The notes below the pieces were generated by a model. That model did no database searches. It worked only from the letters and a program-made list of their open reading frames with translations, and was not told where the DNA came from. A stretch of DNA of 64,000 bases from an uncultured Pelagibacteraceae bacterium (GTDB lineage Bacteria > Pseudomonadota > Alphaproteobacteria > Pelagibacterales > Pelagibacteraceae): NCBI GenBank assembly GCA_902562645.1, contig CACETY010000004.1:1-64000 (forward strand), written 5' to 3'. Position 1 is the first letter of the stretch, and every line of letters begins with the position of its first letter. Positions 49,650 to 60,706 of the stretch are shown piece by piece. Both the position numbers and the translations under genes were made by a program.

Positions 49650-51284
49650 ATGACAGAAAATTCGAAAGTACTAGCTTTAAAATACAGACCTCAGGTATTT
49701 GAGGACTTAATTGGTCAAGAGGTTATTGCTGAAACAATTAAAAATTCAGTCATCTCAGATAAAGCTGCGAACGCATTTTTATTTACTGGTATTAGAGGTG
49801 TTGGAAAAACTACTTTTGCAAGAATAGTTGCCAAGGCATTAAATTGTGAAAATGGTGTTGAAAATCTTTGCAAAAAGGATTTTTGTGAACATTGCAATTC
49901 AATTGTTAACTCAAATCATATTGATGTTTTAGAGATGGATGCTGCAAGTAAGACTGGTGTTGATGATGTAAGGGAGCTTATTGAATTTTCAAGATATGGA
50001 CCAACAACTGCTAAATATAAAATATTTATTATTGATGAAGTTCATATGTTAAGCAAACAAGCATTTAATGCACTTTTAAAAACATTAGAGGAACCACCAA
50101 AATATTTAAAATTTATTTTTGCAACAACCGAAATCAAAAAAATTCCTGTGACAGTAATATCGAGATGTCAACGTTTTGATCTATCTAGAGTAAAATCTGA
50201 AGAGCTTTTTAATTATATAAAAACGATTAAAGACAAAGAAGGAGGCAAAGTTTCTGATGAAGCTTTAAAATTAATTGTTAAAATTTCAGAAGGATCTGTT
50301 AGAGATGCATTATCTTTGTTGGATCGTGGACTTGTAGCCAATCAAAATGATGATGAATTAAATCTAGATAAAGCACAAAGTATTTATGGATATTTTGATA
50401 AAAGTTCTCTAATAGAATTAATAAAAAATCTTTTTAGTGGTGATGAAAAAAAAGTATTTGAGTTATATAGAAAAATTTATGATTCTGGTGTTGATCCTAA
50501 AATTTTTTTGAATGATTTTCTTGAAGTTTTATATTACCTAAAAAATATCAATTTTATAAAATTAGATGGAAATAATTTTTCTTTAAATGATCAAGATTTT
50601 AGTAATCTTTCCTCAATATCTGAAAATTTAGATTCAAAGGACATAATCCTTTTTTGGCAATTTACACTTGATACAATTGAGGAAATTAACATTGTTTCAA
50701 ATCCAAATTTATCGGTTGAAATGTTCCTTTTCAGATTAATGAGAATAAAAGGTTTTAAGGAGAAAGATGTTGAGGAAAGCTTTACTGGGAAAAATCCTGA
50801 TACTTTAATTAAAGAACCTGAAAAAAAAATTACAAGCAAAACAATAGATCAAATCAAAAATATTTCACAACAAGAAAAAATTGAACCAAATTTAAATAAA
50901 GATGAAGTAATAAATGAACTTAAAATAGGTTCATTTGAAAGTTTGATAAATCTATGTATGGAAAGGAAAGAAGCTAAGCTTAAATATGAGCTTGAAACTA
51001 ATACAAATTTAGTTTCATTCTCTGAGGGTTTAATAGAAATATCTTTTAATGAAAACTTAGACAAAGACTTTATTAAAAATCTATCTAACAAACTTTACGA
51101 ATGGACATCCAAGAGATGGATTATCTCTCTATCAAAAAAACAAGGACAAATTTCAAAAAAAGAAAAAAATAAAATTGATGAGAAAAAAATATTTGATGAT
51201 GTTAAAAAGTCTGAAGCATATAAAAAAGTGATCGAAGCATTTCCTGATGCAGAATTAATAAATGTTGAGTTGAAAGAGGATTAG
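49650..51284 (+). CDS. dnaX: DNA polymerase III subunit tau/gamma
   Basis: LALKYRPQVFEDLIGQE, GIRGVGKTTFARIVAKALNC, zinc module, DEVHMLSKQAFNALLKTLEEPP. Start set to 49650, since the ORF-track start 49635 lies inside the SRP RNA. Confidence 0.95.
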   Translation: MTENSKVLALKYRPQVFEDLIGQEVIAETIKNSVISDKAANAFLFTGIRGVGKTTFARIVAKALNCENGVENLCKKDFCEHCNSIVNSNHIDVLEMDAASKTGVDDVRELIEFSRYGPTTAKYKIFIIDEVHMLSKQAFNALLKTLEEPPKYLKFIFATTEIKKIPVTVISRCQRFDLSRVKSEELFNYIKTIKDKEGGKVSDEALKLIVKISEGSVRDALSLLDRGLVANQNDDELNLDKAQSIYGYFDKSSLIELIKNLFSGDEKKVFELYRKIYDSGVDPKIFLNDFLEVLYYLKNINFIKLDGNNFSLNDQDFSNLSSISENLDSKDIILFWQFTLDTIEEINIVSNPNLSVEMFLFRLMRIKGFKEKDVEESFTGKNPDTLIKEPEKKITSKTIDQIKNISQQEKIEPNLNKDEVINELKIGSFESLINLCMERKEAKLKYELETNTNLVSFSEGLIEISFNENLDKDFIKNLSNKLYEWTSKRWIISLSKKQGQISKKEKNKIDEKKIFDDVKKSEAYKKVIEAFPDAELINVELKED

Positions 51285-51285
51285 A

Positions 51286-51603
51286 ATGACAGATTTTTCA
51301 AAATTAATGGAAAAAGCTAAAGAAATTGAGAGCAAAATGAAAGAAAGTCAAGAAAACATTAAAAAGATCGAGGTTGAAGGTGTCTCGGGAGCTAGTGATG
51401 TAAAGGTTACGTTAAATGGAGAGGGAACCATGATCTCAATTAAACTTAGTGAAAATGTTTTAAAAGAAGAAAAAGTAATCCTAGAAGATCTTATTACTGC
51501 TGCTCATAATAACGCAAAATCGCAACTTAAATCAAAAACAGCAGAGGAAATTTCGAAGGCTTCAGGAAATTTTGGAATACCTGGATTTAAGTGGCCTTTA
51601 TAA
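51286..51603 (+). CDS. ybaB: YbaB/EbfC family nucleoid-associated protein
   Basis: MEKAKEIESKMKESQENIKKIEVEGVSGASDVKVTLNG; dnaX-ybaB-recR order. Confidence 0.93.
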   Translation: MTDFSKLMEKAKEIESKMKESQENIKKIEVEGVSGASDVKVTLNGEGTMISIKLSENVLKEEKVILEDLITAAHNNAKSQLKSKTAEEISKASGNFGIPGFKWPL

Positions 51604-51608
51604 TTTAA

Positions 51609-52214
51609 ATGCAAAATATTCCTGAAATAGAAAATTTAATCAAACTAATATCTAAATTACCAGGGTTAGGACCTAAGTCTGCAAAAAGAATGATTTTGAA
51701 AATGATTAATAATCGTCAAGAATTATTAAAACCATTAGCTCAAAACTTAAGTGAAGTATTTAAAAATGTGATTAGATGTAAAATTTGTGGAACTTTAAAA
51801 TCAAATAATAGTCCATGTGATAATTGTGAAAATAAGAGTAAAAAATTTAATAAAATTTGTGTTGTAGAAAATATTTCAGATCAATGGGCAATAGAAAGTT
51901 CATCTATTTTTCAAGGTTACTTTCATATTCTTGGTGGAACACTTTCAAATAATAATAGTCAAAACAAGGAAGATCTACTAATCAATTCCCTAGTAGAAAG
52001 AATAAGTAGGGATAATATAGATGAGGTAATTTTGGCTACAAGTGCAACTGTGGAGGGTCAAACTACTGCATTTTATATTCAAGATACTCTAAAAAAAACA
52101 AACATTAAGATTTCAAAACTAGCGCAAGGTTTACCAGTAGGTGGGGAAATCGAAAATTTAGACGATGGTACTCTCATATCTGCTTTTAAAAACAGAAAAA
52201 AACTAGAGGCTTAA
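51609..52214 (+). CDS. recR: Recombination protein RecR
   Basis: LPGLGPKSAKRMILKM, CKICGTLKSNNSPCDNC, Toprim. Confidence 0.95.
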   Translation: MQNIPEIENLIKLISKLPGLGPKSAKRMILKMINNRQELLKPLAQNLSEVFKNVIRCKICGTLKSNNSPCDNCENKSKKFNKICVVENISDQWAIESSSIFQGYFHILGGTLSNNNSQNKEDLLINSLVERISRDNIDEVILATSATVEGQTTAFYIQDTLKKTNIKISKLAQGLPVGGEIENLDDGTLISAFKNRKKLEA

Positions 52215-54365
52215 TTAACTTTTTTTAATTAATCTGTTTAAGTGCAAGAGAGGTTCCGTGTAACCAGAAGGCTGTGACTTTCCATGAAAGATTAATTCAC
52301 ATGCTGCTTTAAAAGCAATAGATTTATCATACTTTGGAGACATACTTTCGTAACTAGAGTCATCTTTATTCTGTTTATCAACAACTTTTGCCATTTTTTT
52401 TAAAATTTCAAGCACCTGTCTATTCGAACATAAGCCATGATGAAGCCAATTCGCGATATGTTGAGATGAAATTCTCAAAGTTGCTCTATCTTCCATTAAT
52501 CCAATATCATTTATATCTGGGACTTTGGAACAACCTATACCTTGATCAATCCATCTGACTACATAACCTAAAATAGTTTGAGCAGAATTTGAAATTTCAG
52601 TATTAATTTCATCGATAGACCAATTAGGGCGATCTGCTATTGGAATAGTAAGAAGATCAGATAATTTTGATGGCTCTCTTTTTAATATTGCTTTTTGTTT
52701 TTCAAAAACATTTACTTCATGATAGTGCATAACATGCAATGCAGCAGCAGTTGGGGAAGGAACCCAAGCACAATTTGCGCCAGCATTCACATGTCCAATT
52801 TTTTGTTTCATCATTTCGTTCATTTTGTCAGGCATGGCCCACATTCCTTTACCTATTTGAGCAACTCCTGAAAAACCACATTTTAAGCCTATATCTACGT
52901 TGTTGTCCTCATAGGTTTTAATCCACTTAGACTCTTTCATATCTCCTTTTTTTATCATTGGTCCAGCTTCCATTGAGGTGTGCATCTCATCACCAGTTCT
53001 ATCTAAAAATCCAGTGTTTATAAAAAATACTCTATCTTTAAGTGTTCTAATACATTCTTTAAGGTTTGCAGATGTTCTTCTTTCTTCATCCATAATTCCA
53101 CACTTAATTGTATTTTTTTCTAATTTTAAAACTTCTTCAACTTTAGTAAAAATTAAATTAGTAAATTCTGTTTCTTCTGGACCATGCATTTTTGGTTTAA
53201 CGATATAAATTGATCCTTCTCTCGAATTACCTTTTCTTTTTAAATCATGAATACAAGCTGCTGAGGTTATAAAAGCATCCATTATTCCCTCAGGAACTTC
53301 TGAACCATCGTTTAAAGTGATTGCAGGGTTTGTCATTAAGTGTCCAACGTTTCTCACAAGTAAAAGACTTCTTCCGTGAAGTTTTAACTTTTCACCATTC
53401 AATGAAGTGTAACTCCTATCTGGATTAAGTTTTCTCTCTAATTCTTTACCATTTTTCTCAAATACTGATTTTAAATTTCCTTTCATCAATCCTAGCCAAT
53501 TTCTATAACAAGTTACTTTATCTTCAGCATCTACTGCGGCCACACTATCCTCATGGTCACAAATTGTTGATATAGCAGACTCAACTATAATATCGCTTAT
53601 ACCTGCAGCATCTCTTGCAGCACTAAATGCTCTAGGATTAATAATTATTTCAAGATGAAGATTATTATTTTTTAAGATTATAGCATTTGGTTTGGCTGCA
53701 TCCCCTCTATGACCAATAAACTTCTCTAAATCTGATAAATTATATTCTTTATTTTCCTTATAGATTGAGAGTTTTTTATTATTTACTGCTAAACCTGTAA
53801 TATCTTTCCAATCAAGGTCATTTATTGGAAAATATTTGTTCAAAAAGTTTCTAGTGTATTTAATTACCTCTTGCCCTCTTAAAGGATCATATTTTTCACT
53901 TCCACTTTCTTCAGACTCAATTATGTTTGATCCATAAAGACTGTCATATAAGCTTACCCATCTTGCATTTGCAGCATTCAAGCTATATCTAGAGTTCATT
54001 ATCGGAACAACTAATTGTGGTCCTGCTATATTAGATATTTCTTCATCTAAATTTTTAGTTGCTATTTTAAAATCTTCACCTTCTTTTTTTAAATAACCTA
54101 TTTCTTCCAAAAAATTTTTATATTTATTATAGTCAATCTTGTGATCTCTATTTTTTTTATGCCAAAGATCTATTTCTTGTTGTAATGTTTCTCTGATTTC
54201 GAGTAATTTTTTATTTTTAGGCGCTAATTCATGCACCACCTTGTCAAAACCTTTCCAGAACTCGTCAGGACCTACATTAGTATCTAGTAAAAGCTCATTT
54301 TTGACAAAATCAGCTAGTTCTTTTGCTACAGATAGGTTGTGGATTTTTATGTATTGCTCTCTCAT
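52215..54365 (-). CDS. glcB: Malate synthase G
   Basis: 716 aa; [57 protein letters not shown]. Confidence 0.95.
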   Translation of the reverse strand: MREQYIKIHNLSVAKELADFVKNELLLDTNVGPDEFWKGFDKVVHELAPKNKKLLEIRETLQQEIDLWHKKNRDHKIDYNKYKNFLEEIGYLKKEGEDFKIATKNLDEEISNIAGPQLVVPIMNSRYSLNAANARWVSLYDSLYGSNIIESEESGSEKYDPLRGQEVIKYTRNFLNKYFPINDLDWKDITGLAVNNKKLSIYKENKEYNLSDLEKFIGHRGDAAKPNAIILKNNNLHLEIIINPRAFSAARDAAGISDIIVESAISTICDHEDSVAAVDAEDKVTCYRNWLGLMKGNLKSVFEKNGKELERKLNPDRSYTSLNGEKLKLHGRSLLLVRNVGHLMTNPAITLNDGSEVPEGIMDAFITSAACIHDLKRKGNSREGSIYIVKPKMHGPEETEFTNLIFTKVEEVLKLEKNTIKCGIMDEERRTSANLKECIRTLKDRVFFINTGFLDRTGDEMHTSMEAGPMIKKGDMKESKWIKTYEDNNVDIGLKCGFSGVAQIGKGMWAMPDKMNEMMKQKIGHVNAGANCAWVPSPTAAALHVMHYHEVNVFEKQKAILKREPSKLSDLLTIPIADRPNWSIDEINTEISNSAQTILGYVVRWIDQGIGCSKVPDINDIGLMEDRATLRISSQHIANWLHHGLCSNRQVLEILKKMAKVVDKQNKDDSSYESMSPKYDKSIAFKAACELIFHGKSQPSGYTEPLLHLNRLIKKS

Positions 54366-54461
54366 AAATTGAAAATCTTATAATAAATTGTCATTTTTGC
54401 GCAATCAAAATTACTTATTTTAACAATTTATTGCCTTTTTTGTTTATAATACATACTTTAA

Positions 54462-55568
54462 ATGAAAAATTACCTAAATTTTGAGACAGATATCAAAAAT
54501 CTTGAGGAGGAATTAGATAAACTAAAAGACCCTTATAATCAGGAGGGATTATCAGAAGTCGATACTTCAAGAATAAGCAAAGTTGAAGAAGAAATAAATG
54601 AAAAGTTAGAGAAAATTTATTCTAACTTAGATCCATGGCAGACAGCATTAGTTGCCCGTCATGAAGATAGACCTAAAGCAAAATTTTTTGTTGAAAATCT
54701 GTTTGATGACTTTATCCAACTTTCTGGAGATAGATATTATGGTGAGGACAAAGCTGTTATTGCTGGTTTTGCAAAATTCGATGGTAAATCTGTTTTAGTA
54801 ATTGGTCAAGAAAAGGGCTCAGATCTAAATAAAAGAATAGATCATAATTTTGGAATGATGAGACCAGAGGGTTACAGAAAAACAATTAGACTTATGGAGT
54901 TAGCTAACAAGTTTAAAATTCCAATTATTTCTATTGTAGATACTCCAGGAGCCTATCCAGGAGTTGGCGCAGAGGAAAGAGGTCAAGCTGAAGCAATAGC
55001 AAAATCTATAGAATGTTCTATGAAGTTAACAGTCCCTACAATTGCGATAATAATTGGTGAAGGTGGATCTGGAGGAGCAATAGCTTTAGCATCATCCAAT
55101 AAAGTAATTATGCTTCAAAACGCAATATACTCTGTTATTTCCCCTGAAGGATGTGCCACCATTTTATGGAGAGACCCAAAAAAAACTTTAGAAGCTGCAA
55201 CAGCAATGAAAATGTCATCCAGTGATCTTTTAAAATTAAATATAATTGATGAAATAATTCCAGAACCAGTTGGCGGTGCTCATAGAGATAAAGATCTTAT
55301 TTTAGATAATGTAAGAGACTCATTAAAGAAAAATTTAGATTTTTTTCAGACAATGGATAAAGACGAAATTATTACTCATAGGAAAAATAAATTTTTGTCA
55401 ATTGGAAGAAATAAGGGATTTACAACACAATCAGATGATAGAAATGATTTATCTATGAAGGCAAGTGCATTAGAAAATATTTATCAAAACTTTAAAAAGA
55501 ATTCTAAAATTTATTATGGCGTTTCTGCTATTACTTTATTAATTTTACTTTTAAGTATTAATTTATAA
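54462..55568 (+). CDS. accA: Acetyl-CoA carboxylase carboxyltransferase subunit alpha, with C-terminal hydrophobic tail
   Basis: [59 protein letters not shown]; tail [19 protein letters not shown]. Confidence 0.93.
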   Translation: MKNYLNFETDIKNLEEELDKLKDPYNQEGLSEVDTSRISKVEEEINEKLEKIYSNLDPWQTALVARHEDRPKAKFFVENLFDDFIQLSGDRYYGEDKAVIAGFAKFDGKSVLVIGQEKGSDLNKRIDHNFGMMRPEGYRKTIRLMELANKFKIPIISIVDTPGAYPGVGAEERGQAEAIAKSIECSMKLTVPTIAIIIGEGGSGGAIALASSNKVIMLQNAIYSVISPEGCATILWRDPKKTLEAATAMKMSSSDLLKLNIIDEIIPEPVGGAHRDKDLILDNVRDSLKKNLDFFQTMDKDEIITHRKNKFLSIGRNKGFTTQSDDRNDLSMKASALENIYQNFKKNSKIYYGVSAITLLILLLSINL

Positions 55569-58085
55569 AGCTCCGTGACAATGTTTATATTTCTTTCCAG
55601 AGTTACAAGGGCAGGGTTCATTTCTTCCAATCTTTTTTGTTGAAAGCTCGTCAAATTTTTTACTTAAATTTTCATTGCTTTGTTCTTCTTGGTTATTTTC
55701 TATCAGCTTTAAATTAAACAAAATTGTAATTAAATCATACTTAAGTTTACTTAATAAATTTTCAAAAAGTGTAAATGCCTCTTTCTTATATTCTACTAAA
55801 GGATCTCTTTGTCCATAAGATCTTAAACCAATGACTTGTCTTAATTGTTCTAAATATTGAATATGTAATTTCCAATTTTGATCAATTAGTTGTAAAAAAA
55901 TTCTTTTTTCTATTTCGTTATTTTGCTCTTCATTTAACATTTTAATTCTCTCTTCTCTTGAACTTTTAAATTTATTTTTTATTTTTTCTTCAAACGCCTT
56001 ATTTTCAAGATTAACTAATTCGTTAATTTCACTTTCTTCAAATGATTTTCCAAATAAAGATTTTAATTGCATATTGATTTCATTTGATCCAGCATTGGCT
56101 AACTTTTTTGTTTTCTTAAGTTTCAAATCATCAATAATTTCATCTAGAAAATTTTCAGAATATTGCTTAGAGTTTTTATTTTCTATAACTTCATTTCTTT
56201 GTGAAAATATTACTTGCCTTTGATCGTTTAAAACATTGTCAAACTTCAAAAGAGTTTTTCTTATATCAAAATTTCTTGCCTCAACTTTTTGTTGTGCTCT
56301 TTCTAGTGCTTTATTTATCCATGGATGGTCTATACTTTCTCCATCTTTAAGCCCAAGTTTTTCAAGTATATTATTCATTGACTCAGACCCAAATATTCTC
56401 ATTAAATCGTCTTCTAAGCTTACATAGAATATAGAGCTACCTTCATCACCTTGTCTACCTGATCTCCCTCTTGCCTGATTATCTACTCTTCTACTTTCCA
56501 TCCTTTCTGTACCAATAACAAACAATCCTCCCAATTTTTTTATTTCAGCTTTATCACTCTCATCCTGACCTCCTAATTTGATGTCAACGCCTCTTCCTGA
56601 AATACTTGTCGTAATAATTATCGAGCTTCTTTTTCCTGCATCTGCAATAATTTCAGCTTCTCTTTGGTGATTCTTCGCATTTAAAACTGTGTGTTTTATA
56701 TTTTTTTTAGTTAATAGACTCGAGTAGTGTTCAGATTTATTTATACTTGAAGTGAAAACTAATAATGGTTGTCCTTTTGCGTTACATTCAACAATCTTAC
56801 TAATTATTGCTTCATCTTTTTCTTTACTAGTTCTAAATATTTGATCGTTCGAATCTTCTCTTATCATCTTTTTATTAGTAGGAATCGATACTACTGGTAG
56901 ATTATAAATTTCAAAAAATTCTTCTGACTCTGTTAATGCGGTACCAGTACATCCAGCTATTTTTTTATAAAGCTTGAAGAAATTTTGGTAGGTAATTGAT
57001 GCTAAAGTTTGATTTTCAGCATTAATTGTTAAATTTTCTTTTGCCTCTAGACTTTGATGAAGACCATCACCAAACCTTCTTCCAGGTAATTGTCTACCTG
57101 TTTGTTCATCAATTATTATTATTTGCCCATCTTTTACAATGTAATCTCTACCACTCTGAAAAAGATGGATTGCACGTAATGATTGATTAACTAAATGAAC
57201 AATATGTAGGTTTTCTGGATCATAAAAATTTTTATTTTTAAGTATTCCAGCATTTGAAAATATACTTTCAACATTATCCACACCTTTATTAGTTAATAAA
57301 ATATTTCTATCTTTTTCATCTATTTCAAAATCCTCTTTTTTTAAATTTTTTACAAGTTTATCAACAGCTATATATTGATTTGTTTTATCTTCTGTTGCTC
57401 CTGAAATTATTAGCGGTGTTCTAGCCTCATCAATTAAACAAGAGTCAATTTCATCAACAATCGCATAATTATGTTCTCTTTGAACCATGGATCCTTTTGA
57501 AAATTTCATATTATCTCTTAAATAATCGAAGCCCAATTCACTATTAGTAGAATAAGTTATATCTTTTGAATAATTTTCTTTTCTCTCCAAATCATCTTGC
57601 CCCGTATTAATATATCCACAGGTTAAACCTAAAAACTCATAAATCTTACCCATATTCTCACTATCTCTCTTAGCCAAATAATCATTTACAGTTACTATAT
57701 GGACACCTTTTTTTTCTAGAGCATTAAGGAAAGCTGCAAGAGCTATGGTTAATGTTTTACCTTCTCCAGTTTTCATTTCTGCAATTTTATTCTCATGGAT
57801 TACAACACCACCAATTAGCTGAACATCAAAGTGTCTTTCATTTCTAATTCTTTTAGAAGCTTCTCTAACCATTGAGAAAGCTTCAGGCAACACGTCGTTT
57901 AAACTTTTACCATTTTTAATTTCTTCAATTAGTTTCTCGGTTTTTTTTGGGAACATTTCGTCTGATAAATTTTCTAAATCTTTTTCTAAAAGATTAACTT
58001 TATTGACTAATTGTTGAATTCGGCCTAGTTCCTTTTCATTTCCGCTTTTAATAAGCTTTGAAAATATTTTAAGTGGGTTAAACAT
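55563..58085 (-). CDS. secA: Preprotein translocase subunit SecA
   Basis: [42 protein letters not shown]-terminal [14 protein letters not shown]. Confidence 0.97.
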   Translation of the reverse strand: MFNPLKIFSKLIKSGNEKELGRIQQLVNKVNLLEKDLENLSDEMFPKKTEKLIEEIKNGKSLNDVLPEAFSMVREASKRIRNERHFDVQLIGGVVIHENKIAEMKTGEGKTLTIALAAFLNALEKKGVHIVTVNDYLAKRDSENMGKIYEFLGLTCGYINTGQDDLERKENYSKDITYSTNSELGFDYLRDNMKFSKGSMVQREHNYAIVDEIDSCLIDEARTPLIISGATEDKTNQYIAVDKLVKNLKKEDFEIDEKDRNILLTNKGVDNVESIFSNAGILKNKNFYDPENLHIVHLVNQSLRAIHLFQSGRDYIVKDGQIIIIDEQTGRQLPGRRFGDGLHQSLEAKENLTINAENQTLASITYQNFFKLYKKIAGCTGTALTESEEFFEIYNLPVVSIPTNKKMIREDSNDQIFRTSKEKDEAIISKIVECNAKGQPLLVFTSSINKSEHYSSLLTKKNIKHTVLNAKNHQREAEIIADAGKRSSIIITTSISGRGVDIKLGGQDESDKAEIKKLGGLFVIGTERMESRRVDNQARGRSGRQGDEGSSIFYVSLEDDLMRIFGSESMNNILEKLGLKDGESIDHPWINKALERAQQKVEARNFDIRKTLLKFDNVLNDQRQVIFSQRNEVIENKNSKQYSENFLDEIIDDLKLKKTKKLANAGSNEINMQLKSLFGKSFEESEINELVNLENKAFEEKIKNKFKSSREERIKMLNEEQNNEIEKRIFLQLIDQNWKLHIQYLEQLRQVIGLRSYGQRDPLVEYKKEAFTLFENLLSKLKYDLITILFNLKLIENNQEEQSNENLSKKFDELSTKKIGRNEPCPCNSGKKYKHCHGAL

Positions 58086-58143
58086 TTTGATATAAAATTA
58101 AATATTAGAAATATATAGTAATTAATTAATTATTTTAAATATC

Positions 58144-59445
58144 ATGAAATTTAACATAAACAATTTTACAAATACTGGCAGTCAAAGGTCTAAAATTGTT
58201 GATTTTCAGGATTTAGATCATATTGATGGAGTTTCAATTTCCGCAGTTAGTGCTGGCTTATATAAATTTAAGAGAGATGAATTAGTTTTATTTTATTTCA
58301 GAGATGGTGCAAATTATGCCTCTGTATATACTCAATCAAAGTTAATATCAGAAAATCTAAAATGGAATAAAAAAATCAAAGCAAAAAAAATATTTGCATT
58401 ATTAGTTAATACCAGAAATGCCAATGCCTTGACAGGTCCAGAAGGCTATGAAGCTTTAAAAAACATTTCCTTAGACTTATCCTCAAAATTAACAGAGATA
58501 CAGAAAAGGGATGAAGATGATCCAAAACAAATTTCCTCGAAAGAAATACTTTTTGGTTGCACAGGTACTATAGGAGAGAAATTTCCATTAGAAAAAATTC
58601 AAACTTCATTACCAGAGTTAGTTAAGAAAATAAAATATACACAAAATAAATTAATATGGATTAAAGCTGCAATGGGCATAATCACAACAGATTTAAAACC
58701 CAAATTATCAATGGCTGAAACAAAAATTGGTTCATCAACAATAAAAATTTATGGAATTGCAAAAGGCTCAGGAATGATTTATCCAAATATGGCAACTACA
58801 TTGGGTTATATATTTACTGATGCAACTTTATCCTCATCAGTTTTGAAAGACATCTTGAAAAATAACATAAAGACAACTTTCAATGCAATTTCATGCGATG
58901 GTGACACAAGTACAAATGATATGGTCTCTATATTTTCAACAAACAAAGTTAATAATTCAGAAATTAAAAAATACAGTGACAGTAGACTTAAAAATTTTAA
59001 CAAGGCAGTTCATGATGTTTTATTAAATTTAGCTAAGCAAGTTGTTGCTGATGGAGAAGGAGCTTCTAAATTTATTTCAATTAATTGTATTAATTGCAGA
59101 ACTGAAAAAGATGCAAAAAATATATCTTTAAAAATAGCAAACTCATTATTAGTTAAGACAGCAATTGCTGGAGAAGATCCAAATTGGGGAAGAGTGGCTA
59201 TGGCAATTGGAAACACTGACACTAAAATTAATGAACAAAAATTATCAATTTCTTTTGGACCATATAAAATTTACCACAAAGGATCTCTATACAAATTTTA
59301 TAACGAAGAAAAAGTTATGGAATATATGAAAGGCAAATCAATTGAAATTGAAGTTGATATTGGTCAGGGAGTTAAAAAATTTAAATCATACACTATGGAT
59401 TTAACAAAAAAATATATAGAAATTAATGCTGATTATAGGACTTAG
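58144..59445 (+). CDS. argJ: Glutamate N-acetyltransferase / amino-acid acetyltransferase
   Basis: VNTRNANALTG, GTIGEKFPLEKI, KGSGMIYPNMATTLGYIFTDA, SCDGDTSTNDMV. Confidence 0.95.
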   Translation: MKFNINNFTNTGSQRSKIVDFQDLDHIDGVSISAVSAGLYKFKRDELVLFYFRDGANYASVYTQSKLISENLKWNKKIKAKKIFALLVNTRNANALTGPEGYEALKNISLDLSSKLTEIQKRDEDDPKQISSKEILFGCTGTIGEKFPLEKIQTSLPELVKKIKYTQNKLIWIKAAMGIITTDLKPKLSMAETKIGSSTIKIYGIAKGSGMIYPNMATTLGYIFTDATLSSSVLKDILKNNIKTTFNAISCDGDTSTNDMVSIFSTNKVNNSEIKKYSDSRLKNFNKAVHDVLLNLAKQVVADGEGASKFISINCINCRTEKDAKNISLKIANSLLVKTAIAGEDPNWGRVAMAIGNTDTKINEQKLSISFGPYKIYHKGSLYKFYNEEKVMEYMKGKSIEIEVDIGQGVKKFKSYTMDLTKKYIEINADYRT

Positions 59446-59486
59446 ATACATTGAAATTTTAGAGGTTAATATTTAGATAATTAAGT

Positions 59487-59912
59487 ATGATCAAATATTT
59501 ACTAAAATGTAAAGATTGTGAAAAAGAATTTGAAAGCTGGTTTAGTACTTCTAACGAATATGATAGATTGCTAAAATTAAAACTTTTGAATTGTCAGTCT
59601 TGTGAGTCGATAAATGTTGAAAAGACATTGATGTCCCCAAATTTATTAAACACTAAGAAAAAAGAAAATTTAAAAGAAATAAAAAAATATAAAGAAATTC
59701 GAAAAAAACTTTCCGATTATAAAAAGTTTGTAAAAGATAATTTTGAGTATGTGGGAGAAAATTTCACCTATAAAGCAAGATCAATTCATTATGACAAAAA
59801 GAAACCAAAAAAAGGTATTTATGGTAGTGCTTCACTTAAAGATGTTAAAGAATTAAGAGAAGAAGGAATAAATACTGACATTTTACCATGGATTGACGAC
59901 GATAAAAATTAA
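59487..59912 (+). CDS. DUF1178 family protein
   Basis: MIKYLLKCKDCEKEFESWFSTSNEYDRL...LNCQSCESINVEKTLMSPNL. Confidence 0.85.
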   Translation: MIKYLLKCKDCEKEFESWFSTSNEYDRLLKLKLLNCQSCESINVEKTLMSPNLLNTKKKENLKEIKKYKEIRKKLSDYKKFVKDNFEYVGENFTYKARSIHYDKKKPKKGIYGSASLKDVKELREEGINTDILPWIDDDKN

Positions 59913-60637
59913 ACTTTTTTAAATTCTGAAATATAATTTACAGACTTGTCAGACGTAACGGACCATTTATTTAAGATTGGATTAAAAGTCATTCCATCAA
60001 TTTTTTTTAATTTTAGTGAATTTTTTTTACAAATATCAGTTAAATACTCTGGTTTAATAAATTTCTCCCAATCGTGAGTACCTATTGGAAGCCACTTTAA
60101 AATATATTCTGCTCCCACAATAGCAAACAAATATGACTTAAGTGTTTTGTTTAAGGTAGCAATGAACATCACACCTGATTTTTTTAAAAACTTTGAACTT
60201 TCTTTAATAAAAAAATCGACATCTTCAACATGTTCAATTATTTCCATATTCAAAATAATATCAAATCTTTTTTTAATTTTTAAATTTTCTGGAGAGGAAT
60301 TATAATATTTAATTTTAAGTTTACTTTTTTTTAAATGATAATTAGCCACTTCTATATTTTTAAAAGAAGCGTCTATACCAACAACATCCGCTCCAAGTCT
60401 AGCCATGGGTTCTGAAAGTAATCCACCACCACATCCGATGTCTAAAATACTTAAGCCTTTAAACGGCTGATGCTCTTTTTTAATTTTAAACTCAGATAAA
60501 ATTGTATCTCTTATGTATTTTATTCTGATGGGGTTAAATTTATGTAATGGCTTAAATTTTCCATTAGGATCCCACCATTCCTCGGCTATTTTTGAAAATT
60601 TTTCTATTTCTTTTTTATTTATTGTGTTATTTTTCAT
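59909..60637 (-). CDS. ubiG: 3-demethylubiquinol 3-O-methyltransferase
   Basis: EEWWDPNGKFKPLHKFNPIR, LDIGCGGGLLSEPMARLGADVVGID. Confidence 0.94.
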   Translation of the reverse strand: MKNNTINKKEIEKFSKIAEEWWDPNGKFKPLHKFNPIRIKYIRDTILSEFKIKKEHQPFKGLSILDIGCGGGLLSEPMARLGADVVGIDASFKNIEVANYHLKKSKLKIKYYNSSPENLKIKKRFDIILNMEIIEHVEDVDFFIKESSKFLKKSGVMFIATLNKTLKSYLFAIVGAEYILKWLPIGTHDWEKFIKPEYLTDICKKNSLKLKKIDGMTFNPILNKWSVTSDKSVNYISEFKKV

Positions 60638-60706
60638 TGTTTATTGACATTACAATCAAGATGTATTTTATCAATATATTTTAATTAATATTTAAAGAAA
60701 TTATCA

